Shown: positions 25,374-38,890, counted from the first letter of the stretch. The stretch is 64,000 nt of DNA from Diabrotica undecimpunctata (GCF_040954645.1 NC_092806.1:81671943-81735942), one strand, 5' to 3'. Notes: generated from the sequence alone by a model not told the origin. Numbers and translations: made by a program.

Positions 25374-25638
25374 AGAATAATCAAAGAGAGGAAAATGCAA
25401 TACTTGGGTCATGTGCTGAGAGGCGAAAGATATGAATTACTTCAAGTTATACTGGAAGGAAAAGTACAGGGCAAAAGATCAGTAGGAAGACGCCAGAACT
25501 CGTAGCTGAAAGACCTGAGGAGATGGTTCGACCGCTCATCCGCAGAGATCTTTCGCGCAGCAGTTTCCAAAACTACAATTGCCATTTGGATCGCCAACCT
25601 TCGAAAGGAGACGGCGCAATGAGAAGAAGAAGAAGAAG
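25374..25638 (+). mobile_element. 5'-truncated RTE-like LINE tail nested in the G1 LTR
   Basis: Encodes MQYLGHVLRGERYELLQVIL followed by QGKRSVGRRQNS, a stop, then WFDRSSAEIFRAAVSKTTIA, ending in (GAA)n. Target duplication ATCGCGGT at 25366-25373 and 25639-25646. The homologous LTR at 6806-6840 lacks the insertion and reads straight through the site. Confidence 0.93.
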
Positions 25639-26343
25639 ATCGCGGTTCTCAAAGAATTAGTTTGTAAACACTTTTTGAAATTATCTTTATTGTATCTATT
25701 ATGAAACACACATATATATCTAACATAACCAATGCAAAATTTAAATAAAACTATCTTTAAATTAAAACTCTTATGAAACTAATTAAATTATATAGACAAT
25801 GTAAAATTTAAACAAACTATCTTTAAAATTGAAATAATTATGACACTAACTAAATTATATTAACAAAATTTTGTACCTTTCTGTCACTGAATGCCTAAAT
25901 GAACTGTTTTCCACTATATAGATTTTAATCACCACTCAATGTCTTCGTTCTCAGCCTCGGTTATCCTTGTTTTTGTGAAATTCCTTTTTCCTATTATCAG
26001 CTTCCACCAAAGAAAAATATTTTTCTTCTTAATAGCATTTATATTTATTCTTCTTTTCAATATACCAATATCCAATCACCAAATATATTATATAATTTTA
26101 ATTTTCAATTAATACTTCTTCCATTATCCAATCACCATTCATACATAACATAATTTTTAATCTTCAATAATATTTTCTTTATACTGTTTCTTAATCTTCA
26201 TTTAACTCACTATATTGAACATCTGTACCTTCTGACTGACTATCTTGAAACTTACTGAACAACTAACTGTAACTAACTTTCTTACTAACTCTATCAAACT
26301 TTCTTACTAACTGGACTGGCCCTCTTCAATCCAAATCACCGAG

Positions 26344-26351
26344 TATTTATA
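26344..26351 (-). promoter_or_regulatory. TATA box of the G1 LTR
   Basis: TATAAATA on the minus strand, followed by CTCGGTGATTTGG. It is conserved in the partial 3' LTR (22005-22012), supporting a U3 promoter that would drive gag-pol leftward. Confidence 0.65.
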
Positions 26352-26829
26352 CCCCTTTCAATGTTCCAGAACCATCTGGCAAGAAATCTTATTCGATTTG
26401 TTCCATTTCCTACATATCTGAATCTTCTGGAATAGCCCATTTCGCAAACAGGCCATATTCTGTGATCTAGAGAATTCTTTACTTTTCTATCGAGAATTTT
26501 ATCGACATTTAGGCTTTTCAGATCAGAATATAAACTTAAATCAGTAACTACATGTAAACTAAACATTTTAAACTAACATATAACCCTATTTCATATTCTC
26601 AATTATTATTTTTCTGTCTGTGACTTAAATGTATAGTTGGTTGCCTATGCACATGGCTCACTTAAATATATTTACAATATTATAATTATTAAAATAAAAC
26701 TTTTTTACACTTATTATATGCTAATTTCTTAAGAATACCCTCACATAAATAATTTTTATAATATTCCCTAGTATATAACTTATAAATTAATTTTTTAAAC
26801 ACTATTTTTCTTTCTCCTATATTCATATC

Positions 26830-27585
<756 letters not shown>

Positions 27586-28601
27586 TACGACGAATTTGTA
27601 ACAAAGGATAAACTACGATTATGCCTTGACTCATTAGAATGTTTATAATTACACTTTGGCTCCGTATAAGTTGGGACCCGCGACGATTTTTTAGATTCAC
27701 TTACGCTACTGTTCAAATTATCGTAAGCAATGTACTGAGTTTTAATAAACTCTACCAATTTTTGAAATGACGGGATTTTATTCGATTTATTTTCTAACTC
27801 AAATAACTTTACTGAATCCGCGTCTAGTTTCGACAAAAGTAAATTAAACATGATAAAGTCCCAATGTTCTGTCGAAAGACCTAATGTTTTCAATGCGGCT
27901 AAATTTTCTAAAAACGTGTCTACTAACTTAGCCAGATTTTTCGAATTAACTACGGGTATTTTCTCTACGCTTATGATCGCATCCCAATGCGCGGCCGTAC
28001 AACGACGAACATTTGTGTACCGTTTAACAATTAGATCGTAAGCAATTTGATAATTATCGCTATTTATTGACAAATTACGAATCAAACTAAGTCGAGTCCC
28101 TTCTAAACATCCTTTCAAATACTTAAACTTTTCTACGTCTGCTAGGCCTGCGTTATTATGTACGACCGAATTATATAAGTCTAAAATTGAACTAAACTCC
28201 TTAAAATCACCCTTAAATTTAGGCAGCTCTATTTTAGGCAAGCGAATATTAGATTGTGGAACTACTACCGATCTAAACGGTTCTGGAGTTTCATATTGTG
28301 GCTCAAATAATTCCGCACTAAATAGTTTTATTTTGTAAAATTGTTCCAAAAATAACTCCCGAACATTTTCTTCAACCCTCGTATCCGCGTCTGGTACAGA
28401 AAGAATATTACCAATATTTGTGTGATGTTTTAAGAATTCTTTACGAATCGAATTTAATTCTTCTACTCTAATTTTAAATAAAGGTCGGATCGAAATATCA
28501 CTTAAAGATTTAAAACCCAAATCGAAAATTACCTGAATGTCATTTAAAGCAGTTTTTCTTAAAAATTTGAGCTTTTTATTCTTCTCTTCTAACTTCTCCA
28601 T
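27586..28601 (-). CDS. BEL/Pao retrotransposon Gag (DUF1759-type), 3'-truncated
   Basis: A single open frame from an ATG at 28601 ([16 protein letters not shown]; an upstream TTG at 28616 is not a likely start). The core [20 protein letters not shown] followed by [18 protein letters not shown] is the DUF1759 signature of Pao/BEL Gag. Next come [20 protein letters not shown] and a basic tail. The zinc knuckle, protease and pol regions are missing because the frame ends at the junction with the RTE-like fragment. Confidence 0.85.
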
Positions 28602-29340
28602 TGCAAAATCTAACAAATTCCAATAATATTATACAAACGAAAATGTACAAGAATGTGATCTAAAACCGCGAAATTACCGATTTGAAATTTGATACTTTAT
28701 TAAAACGACTATAATCCCCTTTTAAAAAGTCCCATATGGTCCACTTTAAAAGGTCATAAAATTCTCGAGCCTCGAATTTAATAGCTTTCGACAAGAGACG
28801 CAACTTAATGAACCCGGTTTTTTAAGATAAGAACCCTCACAACGATAAAAAATACGACATTAGACGACACCAACCATTCAAATTTATATTATAAGGAAAT
28901 ATTTTTTTCAACAAATGAGTTCAAATCAAAATGTTGGGGTTCAACAAACACATGTACTATTAGGAATTAATAGTAATTAAATTAACACGAACTATTCCTT
29001 CGATAGCTCTGACAAGATGAATGAACTTTAACTCATAGGTGCAAGTAATTATCCAAATTTAAATGGTTGCAATAAACAATCAAAAACAATTTATAGGTTT
29101 AGGTAAATCTAGGAAAAAACTTACCGCTGGCTCTAATTACCATGGTTTGCACTACTTTACAAAACAACGAACAAAACGAATTCAATATGCGTGCATGGGT
29201 TCACTTGCCGGGTGCGTCTGTTCTTCTCAACGACTTACTCTCTTGTGTTCTTTAGCGAGATGTGCTCCCGAACCTCAGCGGTCTATTAAGGATCGAATGA
29301 ATACAGAGAGGACAAATGTATTGATTAGTTCACACAACGA
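28602..29340 (-). mobile_element. BEL/Pao leader and possible LTR
   Basis: Non-coding sequence upstream of the BEL gag. TGGTAATTAGAGCC on the minus strand (29129-29142) could be a primer binding site. The adjacent stretch to about 29337 starts TGTGTGAACT and would be a short LTR. No second LTR exists to confirm this. Confidence 0.35.
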
Positions 29341-29343
29341 TAT

Positions 29344-30240
29344 TTGAATTTAAACAGTATTGATTCTGTAACTGATTTAGAGGATTGCGCTTTTATGGAC
29401 ACAGGGGATGAAATGTCAGAAAAACATGATACAAATATTAAAAATACTATTTATTCTAATGACCCTTTAAACAAATGCTCACGGTTTTCAGATGCACAAG
29501 ATTGTAATAGCGATAGTGATGATTCGATAATATCTTATAAGGACGTTGATGAGTTTGTAGAAGATGAATTAGGTAGTACATCTAGCTTGAATGAAGTTTT
29601 TGATTGTAAATCATTTGATACAAATCTGACCATCAATGAGGAACTTTCAGAAACGAGTTTAAAATGTTTATCAATAGTTGAAAGAGTATCAAATAATGCA
29701 TCTTCGACTAGCTCAACTTCTCTTTATCTCAATTCAGTTAAGTACCTTGCCGGATATTTTGGATACAAATGTCTAAAGAAACTAATTGTGAAAAGTGTGA
29801 AAATTATTTTGTTCGTAAAAATGTTAGTTTTGTTTCAATGACAGATCTTTTATTATTTTTTAAAGCTTATAAAGTTACTCAAAATAGAAACGAACTTGGT
29901 AATCTTTGCGTACCTATAGATGAATTTACAGAAGTAATACGTATTTCACTTGATATTTTTGATGTTAAGTTTAAAAATGTTTGTTATTTGGAAAATATCA
30001 GTAAGTTGATTTTAAATGCTATAAAAAAAATTAAATGAAATCAATATATCATTTTTAAACATTGATGACTCTTGTAAATCACATCCACAACGGTTATTAG
30101 AATTTTTTGTTAGAGTTATTCAATAATTTAAAATGGATTAATAAAGATAATCGAGATATTAGAAGAGCTAGAAAATCTTAAAATTGCTAGTAGTGATAAG
30201 CCAAATCTAAAACTTCAAAAAATGAGCCATCAATAGGTAA
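29344..30240 (+). pseudogene. P-element-like transposase C-terminal fragment
   Basis: An acidic, Ser-rich segment (29344-29640) leads to SVKYLAGYFGYKCLKK, a frameshift near 29780, then NCEKCENYFVRKNVSFVSMT and YPSDD-like LCVPIDEFTEVIRISLDIFD, with weak extension (HPQRLLEFFVRVIQ) to about 30120. The VAGY...K plus CxxC pattern is what I associate with the C-terminus of P-element/THAP9-type transposases. Assignment is from memory of the pattern, so moderate. Confidence 0.5.
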
Positions 30241-30556
30241 TGTAAAAAAGCAATTTCAATTTTAGAATAAAAATTTCTTAAATATACATTCAGCTATAAC
30301 AATTTTTAGTTTATTTTCTTTAATACCTTACCTAATTTTTCAATTTTTTTAATACTTTTATTTCACTGCTTCATATTTTAAGTTATATACAGAATTGCTT
30401 TTTTGTCATTAATATTTTAAATATTATTATTTTTCCTTTTAATAATATTACTAATACCCTTTTTTTCAGAAATATTTGACAATATTAATAAAAAAAAAAC
30501 AAAAAAAAACATAAAAACTAACAAAACAAAAAAAAACAACAAAAATTATAGTCAAG
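30241..30556. other. AT-rich stretch
   Basis: No gene visible. An A-rich run of (AAAAC)n type lies at 30486-30545, next to the LINE tail. Confidence 0.5.
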
Positions 30557-30567
30557 AATTTATTTTT

Positions 30568-30977
30568 CTTCTTCCTCTTCTTTTTATATCTACATGACTG
30601 TCTGTTTTTCAATGTGCCTCCAGTAAGTTGTCGTTCCATCGTTTTCATGGTCTTCCTACTGATCGTCTTCCTATTGGGGAACCGTCTCTTGCCGTCTTTA
30701 CTACTCTTTTTGTTGCCATTCGGCTTATATGTTCGTTCCATTCTACTCTTCTATTTCTTACACAGTTCTTGATGTTCTCCACCTTGCATCTACGTCGTAT
30801 ATCTGTGCTTCTAGGTCTGTCCCATAATGTCTTACCACCAATTTTTCTACGTCTTTTCATCTCTGCTGTTTCTAACATCCTTTTTGTCCTCTCTGCATCG
30901 GGTCTTGTTTCGGCCGCGTATGTCATTATTGGTCTGATAACTGTCTTGTAAATTCTGCCTTTCGTTTTTTTCCCGAT
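30568..30977 (-). mobile_element. 5'-truncated LINE tail (second RTE-like family)
   Basis: The minus strand reads VIRPIMTYAAETRPDAERTK, WNEHISRMATKRVVKTARDG and GRRSVGRPRKTMKTMERQ, the C-terminal tail of RTE-like ORFs, ending in an (A/G)-rich tail. Likely target duplication AATTTATTTTT at 30557-30567 and 30978-30988; because it is AT-rich it could arise by chance. Confidence 0.8.
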
Positions 30978-30988
30978 AATTTATTTTT

Positions 30989-31854
30989 ATGGCAAATAAT
31001 CCATTTTGAAAGCGATATTTCTCTTGAATGTATACTGCATATATTTAATCGCCAATAAGTTTCTTTCTTTAATGATATTTTTGCACATATTTAATCAGTT
31101 TAATTTATGATCATATTGAACAATCACACTTATCCCTTCTCTCCTTTCTTATCGTCCTTCTCTTCTTTATTATTATCTTACACTCAGAGTTCAAAAGTCA
31201 TCTTTTTTGGATCTTTAAAATATTGAAAAAGTGTGAATCCATCGTTTTATACTTTTTTTTAATCCAGTTGACGTATTTCGAAAAAATATTAAGTAATCAA
31301 ATAGTAAATTTTTATATACATAGGATGCCTAACTTTTGGACTCTGAGTATATTTCTTACCATCCTGGTGGGAGATAACTGCTATCTTCTTTCTTGGTTCC
31401 CGCTGAGTAATATTAACTTGCCTATTATTACAAATTAATTAAACATTATTAACATTGTTATAAGAAAATTAATATTAGCTAAGAGCAGCAATATTTACAA
31501 ATAAAAGGTTTTTAAACTATCTACTATTCTTACCTTTAAAACGTTTATAATTTCTCATATATTTTTATTTTCTATTTTTTGTTTTTTAATATCTCTGTAA
31601 CATTTATTTTAACAAATGTCGATATACATATAGAGATATATAAATATTTTATTTTATTTGGTGAGTTAATATTTTTTTTCTAGTTCAACTTGTAAGATAT
31701 TTTGTATTTTTTAGCAGCTCTTGAAAATTATTGTAAACACAATTGAAAGCTCGAGATAAAAAATAGTTACATACTATCCCCACTTTATTGACTCCAACCA
31801 ATCCAAAACATATTTATATATTTTTTCCAAACGAGTCACAAGCACTTCTTTTTT

Positions 31855-31934
<80 letters not shown>

Positions 31935-33316
31935 GAAAAGAATATTATTTAGTTGAATATACTATGTAGTAATTAAACATATACAAGTTAACATTTGGTT
32001 TCATTTTTGAAACGAATAATTTATTCATTCATTCATATATGAATAAAAAAATCACTTATGAAGATTATATTTTAGTCAATGTCATAAATTTCTAGATAAA
32101 ATTTATTTTAATTGTAATTAATGTCAACAGTTTATTTTCAATTAAGTATAAATCAGTTTAAGACTATATTGTAATAATTTCACCAATATTCATTCATTGT
32201 GAAAATTATGTTTTAGATACTACTAGTTGTTATTTTAAAACGAGATTAAATAGTACCCATACCGCGTAAACACTTTCACATATGTAACCTATTCATTAAA
32301 AGGTACTGTTAAATATTTCAAAAATAAATCAGGAATGCTTTTTGTTTAAAATTATGGATGAAATGGAAGTTTGGAAGTTTCGGCGAAATGGAAAATTTCA
32401 TAATTTAGTAAAAAGTTTCATTGAATACTTTTTTGAACAGGACAATTGTTCAATGAAATAATTTGGAAAATTGTCTAAAAAGTTTGATGAAATGTCCAGA
32501 GAAAATTAAATTTTTGGTTGAAAAATTTTGAAATTTTTAAAAATGTTTCATTAATTTTTGGACAGAAAACCAGTATAATAAAAAGTTATGTGATAGTTTT
32601 TCGTTGTGTTGGAACAAACCTATTTTTAATTCAAAGTATAAAATTAAAAAAATAAATACTTTGAATATTGTAAATATCATACATTTTTAAGTTTTAAAAT
32701 TAAAAATTTAACAATTTAATATATTAAAAATAAAGATTATATTGTGAAAAAACAAAAAAAAAAGACAGTTTGCAAATCAATGGCATCGAAGTTTGTTTAG
32801 GCGTAGATGCAAAGTTACCCGTTCGTACTCCTTTCCCACTTCCCCCTAACTACATATTTCATCATGAAATTTTCATGATAGTTTTAAGCCGACGGCCACG
32901 GCGCCACGCTTTGAGTTTATGCAGCCACCCTCTTAAGAGGCTACATCAGAGCGTCATCAAGACGGAAAACGCGATCCAAGATTACAGCTTTAATTTTGAA
33001 TATTTTTTCGAGATATTTTTCACACATATACGTGATATAGCAAAGAATGGCGGTACGGAGCCCAATTTGAGAAATATGTTATTTTGTGGAAATTACTCTA
33101 TAACTAAATAAAATATTACAAAAACGAGTCCGTACCGCCATTAAGAAAAACAAAAAAATACACTTTCTTTAAATAAACTTTTTTATCCCATGCCTAGATT
33201 TTGTGTCACATTGGAATTACTAAAATCCCCTAAAATCAATGATCTATAACAAGAAATCGAACTTAATTGAGTGAGTTGGCAACATAGAGAATTAGTCAGC
33301 TCATCACATTTGCACA
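30989..33316. other. AT-rich intergenic stretch with a TA tract
   Basis: No supported gene. It contains (TA)n at 31857-31932. A region at 32340-32560 is rich in short GAAATG/GAAATTTT motifs. A 13-bp inverted pair, AATGGCGGTACGG, lies near 33047 with its complement near 33127. The one 113-codon frame (32770-33111) has no recognisable content. Confidence 0.5.
31857..31932. repeat. (TA)n microsatellite
   Basis: Uninterrupted TA. No element boundary recognised beside it. Confidence 0.95.
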
Positions 33317-33320
33317 CCTG

Positions 33321-33537
33321 AGTTACATGGTACGAAAGTCCGGACCTGGCAGAATCGCAACCAACACCTGCGGCTTACTCTGCAGTTTCCCCAGAAGTTG
33401 TCGTATTGTTTCTTTGTTATTTGCATTGTAAAAATTATTATTATTCTTGGTCTTGTTCAGTTTAGATGCATTAAAATTGTAGCTTAGAAATAAAAATATT
33501 TTTTAAAAACAAATTTCATTTTTTGAAATTTAAATTT
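33321..33537 (+). repeat. Errantivirus 5' LTR
   Basis: 217 bp, AGTTACATGG to AAATTT. AATAAA lies at about 33489. Four differences from the 3' LTR (1.8%) imply insertion some time ago but not anciently. Confidence 0.96.
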
Positions 33538-33555
33538 GGCGCAGTCAGTAGGATT
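33538..33555 (+). promoter_or_regulatory. Errantivirus primer binding site
   Basis: GGCGCAGTCAGTAGGATT directly follows the LTR, whose last T gives TGG. Resembles the tRNA-Ser-type site used by some Drosophila gypsy-group elements (from memory). Confidence 0.7.
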
Positions 33556-33755
33556 TGTGCGAGTCGAGAAACTGTGAATTTCGTATCTATCGGAAAGCAG
33601 ACTTTTTCGGGACTTTGGTGTTTCAACGCCTTAAGTGCAAATCCAAAGAACATTCCGTTTAGTGGAAAGCAGCCCCCATTGGAAAGCAGCCCTTCAGTGA
33701 CAGCAGTCCTTCATTTGGGTGGACGAATTTGGAGAAGTAGTTGGCAAAGACTATC

Positions 33756-33764
33756 GAGGTGAGT
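33756..33764 (+). promoter_or_regulatory. Candidate 5' splice donor for env mRNA
   Basis: GAG|GTGAGT, a near-consensus donor in the untranslated leader upstream of gag (GT at 33759-33760). Errantiviruses express env from a spliced RNA. The matching acceptor is at 38826-38827. Confidence 0.5.
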
Positions 33765-33855
33765 GCCAAGTTCCTTCTTGCCTTCCTTATTTATTTTTCA
33801 TAAATTCGGAAGATAGCTTGTTAAGACATTGTTTATTAGACGATATTTTCATTTT

Positions 33856-35133
33856 ATGATTGACGCTGATTCCTTGGTAGAATCTCTTAAGAATCTAAAG
33901 ATTAACTTTAAAGGTAGGAAGAATAAAGATAATAAAAATATTAAAATGGCAACTAACCAAACTGTTCAAGCTAATCGTCCCATTAATTGGGAACTATTTA
34001 AGTCAAAAATTTCAAATATTAGACCTTATGATGGAGATACTAATACTTTAACTAAATTTATTTATCTTTGCGATAACATAATTATTACATATAGAGCATA
34101 TAATGACCAAGAATTAAATGATCACATTTTTGAATGTATTCAAGGAAAACTTATAGGAAAAGCTGAGCTTATGGTAGGAAATAGGGTAGAATTAAATAAT
34201 TGGGCACTTTTAAAAGCCGCGCTTATACAATGTTTTTCTGATAAACGTAATTTACAATCCTTAACACAAGAACTTACTAGAAATAGGCCACAAAGAAATG
34301 AAAATTTAATAGAATTTGGAAATAGATTACAATTGTTAGTAAGTAATATAGTACAAAGAATTAACAATGATACTAATCTTGATGTAAATCACAAGGCTGT
34401 TTTCATACAATTTTGCGAAAATACAGCACTAAACACTTTTATTACGGGTTGTACCGGCACATTAAAAAATAATATGCACTTAAAAGCACCAGCTTCTTTA
34501 GAACACGCCATAGCTTATGTAAATGAATTTGAGAATTTCGAGAAATTTTATTCAAGTAATAATGACAATAAGTCGCACCAAAATAAAGGCAATTTCAGAA
34601 ATCAGAATTTCCCTAATCCAAACAGGCAATTTTATAATCCCATGAATAATCAATATTTTCAAACAAATTCTTCTATTCCCCAAAATCCAAACTTTAATAC
34701 AAATAATAATTATCCCCAAAATTTCCAATGGCCTCGCCAACCTATTAATGTACAGCCTCAACAGCTACCCCCTAAAAGACTCCCAACTAACTCAGAAGTC
34801 TTTGGACCTTCCCGAAATACGAATGTTTTCAGACCAAATCGAACTCCCCAACATCGCGCCTCAAAGCCGGAACCGATGAATATTTCCACAAATTCTAGAT
34901 TCCCTTCAACGTTCAACAGAAGAACAAATAATTTTAATAGAAACTATTTTCAAAATAATGGGCAAAAGCCGAATATTATAGTTGAAGAATTATATAATAA
35001 TGATTGCGATAGACAAGAATGCGGACAGACGCATAGCGACGTCAACGCAGATATCCATTCCGGTGAGCAAGTAGATTTAGATTATTTTCCTCAGAATTTT
35101 CAGGAAACCACCTCAGAAAACCAAATAACTTAA
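33856..35133 (+). CDS. gag: Errantivirus Gag
   Basis: 425 aa from the first in-frame ATG (33856; a TTG at 33829 is unlikely to be used). The N-terminal capsid-like part has [20 protein letters not shown] and [20 protein letters not shown]. The C-terminal third is rich in Asn, Pro and Gln. No CCHC zinc knuckle is visible, which is usual in errantivirus Gag. No stop or frameshift. It would form the particle core. The stop overlaps the pol frame by 67 bases (35067-35133), pol being in the -1 frame. Confidence 0.9.
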   Translation: MIDADSLVESLKNLKINFKGRKNKDNKNIKMATNQTVQANRPINWELFKSKISNIRPYDGDTNTLTKFIYLCDNIIITYRAYNDQELNDHIFECIQGKLIGKAELMVGNRVELNNWALLKAALIQCFSDKRNLQSLTQELTRNRPQRNENLIEFGNRLQLLVSNIVQRINNDTNLDVNHKAVFIQFCENTALNTFITGCTGTLKNNMHLKAPASLEHAIAYVNEFENFEKFYSSNNDNKSHQNKGNFRNQNFPNPNRQFYNPMNNQYFQTNSSIPQNPNFNTNNNYPQNFQWPRQPINVQPQQLPPKRLPTNSEVFGPSRNTNVFRPNRTPQHRASKPEPMNISTNSRFPSTFNRRTNNFNRNYFQNNGQKPNIIVEELYNNDCDRQECGQTHSDVNADIHSGEQVDLDYFPQNFQETTSENQIT

Positions 35134-37463
35134 TCGAATTAAATTTAACCTCTAATAACCCTTTACCTTACATCACTATTTCTAAACCCCCATTAAAATT
35201 ATTAATTGATACTGGTAGTACGAAATCAATCTTAAAACCCAGTATTGCTGAACAATTTTATTCAGATTGCATATATTCTTCAAACGTTTCAATTTCTACG
35301 TCTCTTGGCACGAGAGATATCAAATACCAAGCAGCCATACCGGCGTTCCAAGAATTTAATCGAAACAACATACTGCACTACATATTATATGATTTTCATG
35401 AGTTTTATGATGGCTTGGTCGGGGTTAATGACCTATTATCCATGAAGTTTAACATTGATTTTAATAATAAATGTCTCGTTAGCAGAGACACAATAATCCC
35501 TATTAAATTTAGAAAACCATCAGACATAAAGTTTGAAATATCTGTTGGCCCTTATGAGAAGATTAGAAAAGAAGTCCCTGTGACCGTACCGAACGGTGAA
35601 ATATTAATTGATAAGATAATTTTAGGTGATATTTATGTACCAGAAATGCTAACTGTAGCAAATGATGGTTTAGCTTTAGTAGAATTTGTCAATGAAACTA
35701 ATAAAAATTTATCTATAACTTTATTAAAACCCATAAACGCTTATCCATACGATTTTTACGTTTATCAATGTTATAAATTTGAATTTTCTAATAGACAAAA
35801 TAATTATAAAATAGATAAAATGCAAATCCAAAATCTTATTAGAACGGATCATATGAACGCGGAAGAAATATCCGAAATTATTAAATTATGTTCGCGATAT
35901 AAAGATATATTTTTGAAACCCGGTGACCCACTTACATTTACGTCAAAAGTAAAACATGTTATTAAAACAACCGACGAGGAACCTGTACATGTAAAGTCGT
36001 ACAGATACCCTTATGTTCACAAGGAAGAAATTAAAAAGCAAATTGACAAAATGTTAGACGACGGAATTATTAGAGCCAGTAATAGTCCCTGGGGCTCCCC
36101 ACTTTGGATAGTAAAGAAGAAACTCGATTCTTCCAATCAACAAAAATTTCGCTGTGTTATAGATTATAGGAAACTTAATGATAAAACCATTAGTGATCGA
36201 TATCCGATACCCAATATTACCGAAATATTGGACAAATTAGGACGAGCACAATATTTCACTACTCTTGACTTAGCTAGCGGTTTTCATCAAATCGAGATGA
36301 GCCCCTGCTCCATAGAAAAAACAGCATTTAGTGTTAATAATGGACACTACGAATTTTTAAGAATGCCTTTTGGCTTAAAAAACGCACCATCCACCTTCCA
36401 AAGGGTAATGGATGAAATATTAAAGGATTTACAAAACAAAATCTGTATGGTATATTATATGGACGATATAATTATTTTTAGCACAAGCCTCCAAGAGCAC
36501 ATTCAAAACTTAAAATTAGTGTTTGCAAAATTAAAAGATGCACAATTAAAAATACAAATTGATAAATGCGAATTCCTTAGAAAGGAAGTTGAATTTTTAG
36601 GGCATATAGTGACCCCAGACGGAGTTAAGCCCAATCCAAAGAAGATTAGAGCGATTAAAAATTTTCCTACCCCTCGTACGCAGAAAGAAATAAAGTCCTT
36701 CTTAGGTTTGTTAGGATACTATAGAAAATTCATTAAAAACTTTGCAGCTATAACTAAACCTATGACCATGTGTTTAAAAAAGGATCAGAAAGTTGTCCAC
36801 AACAAAGAATTCTTAGACTGTTTTAATATTTGTAAAAATCTTTTGACTTCAGAACCTATTTTAGCTTATCCCGACTTTAACAAAAATTTTCAATTAATAA
36901 CTGATGCTTCTAATTATGCAGTTGGCAGCGTTCTCATGCAAGATAACCATCCTATATGTTATGCCTCACGTACGTTAAATTCAGCCGAAATTAATTATTC
37001 AACCATAGAGAAAGAGTTATTAGCGATTGTATACGGTTGCAAATATTTTCGACCCTACCTCTTCGGTCGCAGATTCCAAATTTTAACTGATCATAAACCC
37101 CTTCAGTGGTTATTTTCACTTAAAGAGCCAAACTCTCGCTTAGTACGGTGGAGACTTAAGCTCGAAGAATTTGATTATGATATCCAATATTTAAAAGGGA
37201 AAAATAATGAAGTAGCCGACGCGCTTTCTAGAATTAAAATAGATTCCGATTTAAATGCTCTTGAAACGGAATCGATGGACGTTAATTTAGGTGACATAAA
37301 TGAAATAATAGATAATGAACTACGCAACTTTGACGACTTACCGCAACTTTCAGAAGGAGACCTTGACTCCTTACTAAATGATGGATCAACTAGTAAAATA
37401 AATATTATTTCGGACATACAAGTTCCCCTCTTGAAAATCCCGAAAGAGATGACTCAGACTTAG
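35067..37463 (+). pseudogene. pol: Errantivirus Pol part 1: protease, RT, RNase H
   Basis: The frame opens after a stop at 35064 and overlaps gag, consistent with -1 frameshifting; I could not pin a slippery site. Protease: [14 protein letters not shown] (35196 on). [54 protein letters not shown] and catalytic YYMDDIIIF near 36455. RNase [38 protein letters not shown] and [11 protein letters not shown] frameshift near 37430 truncates the frame at 37463. Pol copies element RNA to DNA and processes Gag-Pol. Confidence 0.92.
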
Positions 37464-38890
37464 AAACCTGTCATACCTCTTTAGAAAATCCCATTCTAGG
37501 TATACCCATAACCGAAAAAGCCCTAAATACTTATAAAAATCAAATTATATTAACAGGTGGAGAAATAAATAAAATAAAATGCAAAAATGAAAAAATATTT
37601 GATAATAATAGATTTTATGTTACTTTACCTCAAAGAAATATTGAAGAAAGTATTTTTAAATTTGTAAAAGAATATATAGATTCCAAAAAGATTTATGCGT
37701 TGTACTTTAAAGAAAATATTTTACCAGAAACATTTGTAGTAATAGTTTAGAATTATTTTAAAAATTCCGCTTTTAAATTTGTACATTCCACAAAATTTTT
37801 AACTGACATAATAGATACTCAGGAACAGAAAGAAAAATTAGAGTATTATCACATACACAAAAAAGGACGTCGCGGTATAAATGAAGTAAAAATGTCCCTA
37901 GGATCACGTTACTATTGGCCAAAAATGGCAGAAGATATCGAACGATTTATAGATAATTGTGAAACTTGTCTTAAAAACAAATACGATAGAAATCCTCCAA
38001 TTATAAAATTTAGTCTAACTCCCACTGCATCAAAACCCTTTGAACATATTCATGTAGATGTCTTTAAAATTTCTAACCAATCATATTTAACGATTATAGA
38101 TTCATTTTCGAGATATGCCCAAGCATATCCTTTACCTAGTGTCAATGGCACCTCCGTAGTGGAAAATTTAGTTCTCTTCGTAAGCCACCACGGTTTACCT
38201 TATAAAATTACTGCCGACTGTGGAACAGAATTCAAAAATAATGACCTTAACGATTTTTGTAAACTTCACCATATAGAACTACATTTCACAACTTCTAAAA
38301 ATAGTAATTCCAACTCCCCCGTAGAAAGGTTTCATTCTACACTAATAGAATGCTTTCGCTGTCTTAGAGAAGAAAATAAAGAATTAACTCCTAACCAATT
38401 AATAAAACATGCTATTCTAAGCTATAATAATTCAATTCATTCCATCACTAAGTTTACCCCATTTGAAATAATAAAAGGACACATTAATAGTCCAGATCCT
38501 TTCGACTTGGACGATAACCTTATTTTATCATACTATGTACAAAACCATAAAAAAGCAATTAAACAGTTATACGAAATAATAAAAAGTAGTAACGAAGAAA
38601 CAAAAGAAAAAATAATTAATAAATTAAATGAAAATCGAAATGACCCTCCAGATTTCTCTAACCAGGACGTTGCATACGTCAAAATAAAATTGCGCGATAA
38701 AAAGGCACCAAAATTTAAAAAGACTGAAGTAGTCCAAGATTCAGGTCTTATCTTACAAACTAATAAAGGAAATTACCATAAAAATATAATCAGAAAACCC
38801 AGAGTAAAACAAAAAATATCTTTTCAGGAAAATGAAAATCCGGACAACGTGTTTGCTCCTGATATTTTTGGCACTTCAACGGAGATGTGA
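37434..38890 (+). pseudogene. pol: Errantivirus Pol part 2: integrase
   Basis: Continues Pol after a one-base frame change in or near a run of C at 37425-37433, and is itself cut by a TAG at 37748. The zinc-binding region has YYHIHKKGRRG and CETCLKNKYDR. The core DDE residues are in FEHIHVDVFKI, KITADCGTEFKNN and NSPVERFHSTLIECF. The C-terminal part is Lys-rich and overlaps the env start at 38832. The open stretch 37892-38890 covers almost the whole core. Integrase inserts the DNA copy and makes 4-bp duplications, as seen here. Confidence 0.9.
38820..38827 (+). promoter_or_regulatory. Candidate 3' splice acceptor for env
   Basis: The pyrimidine-rich TCTTTTCAG sequence ends at 38827, four bases before the env ATG at 38832. 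It pairs logically with the leader donor at 33759. Confidence 0.5.

Noticed and set aside
29063..29347. 94-codon plus-strand frame
   Set aside because: Falls in the presumed BEL leader/LTR and resembles no protein.
32770..33111. 113-codon plus-strand frame
   Set aside because: No motif and no start or splice context; composition like surrounding non-coding DNA.
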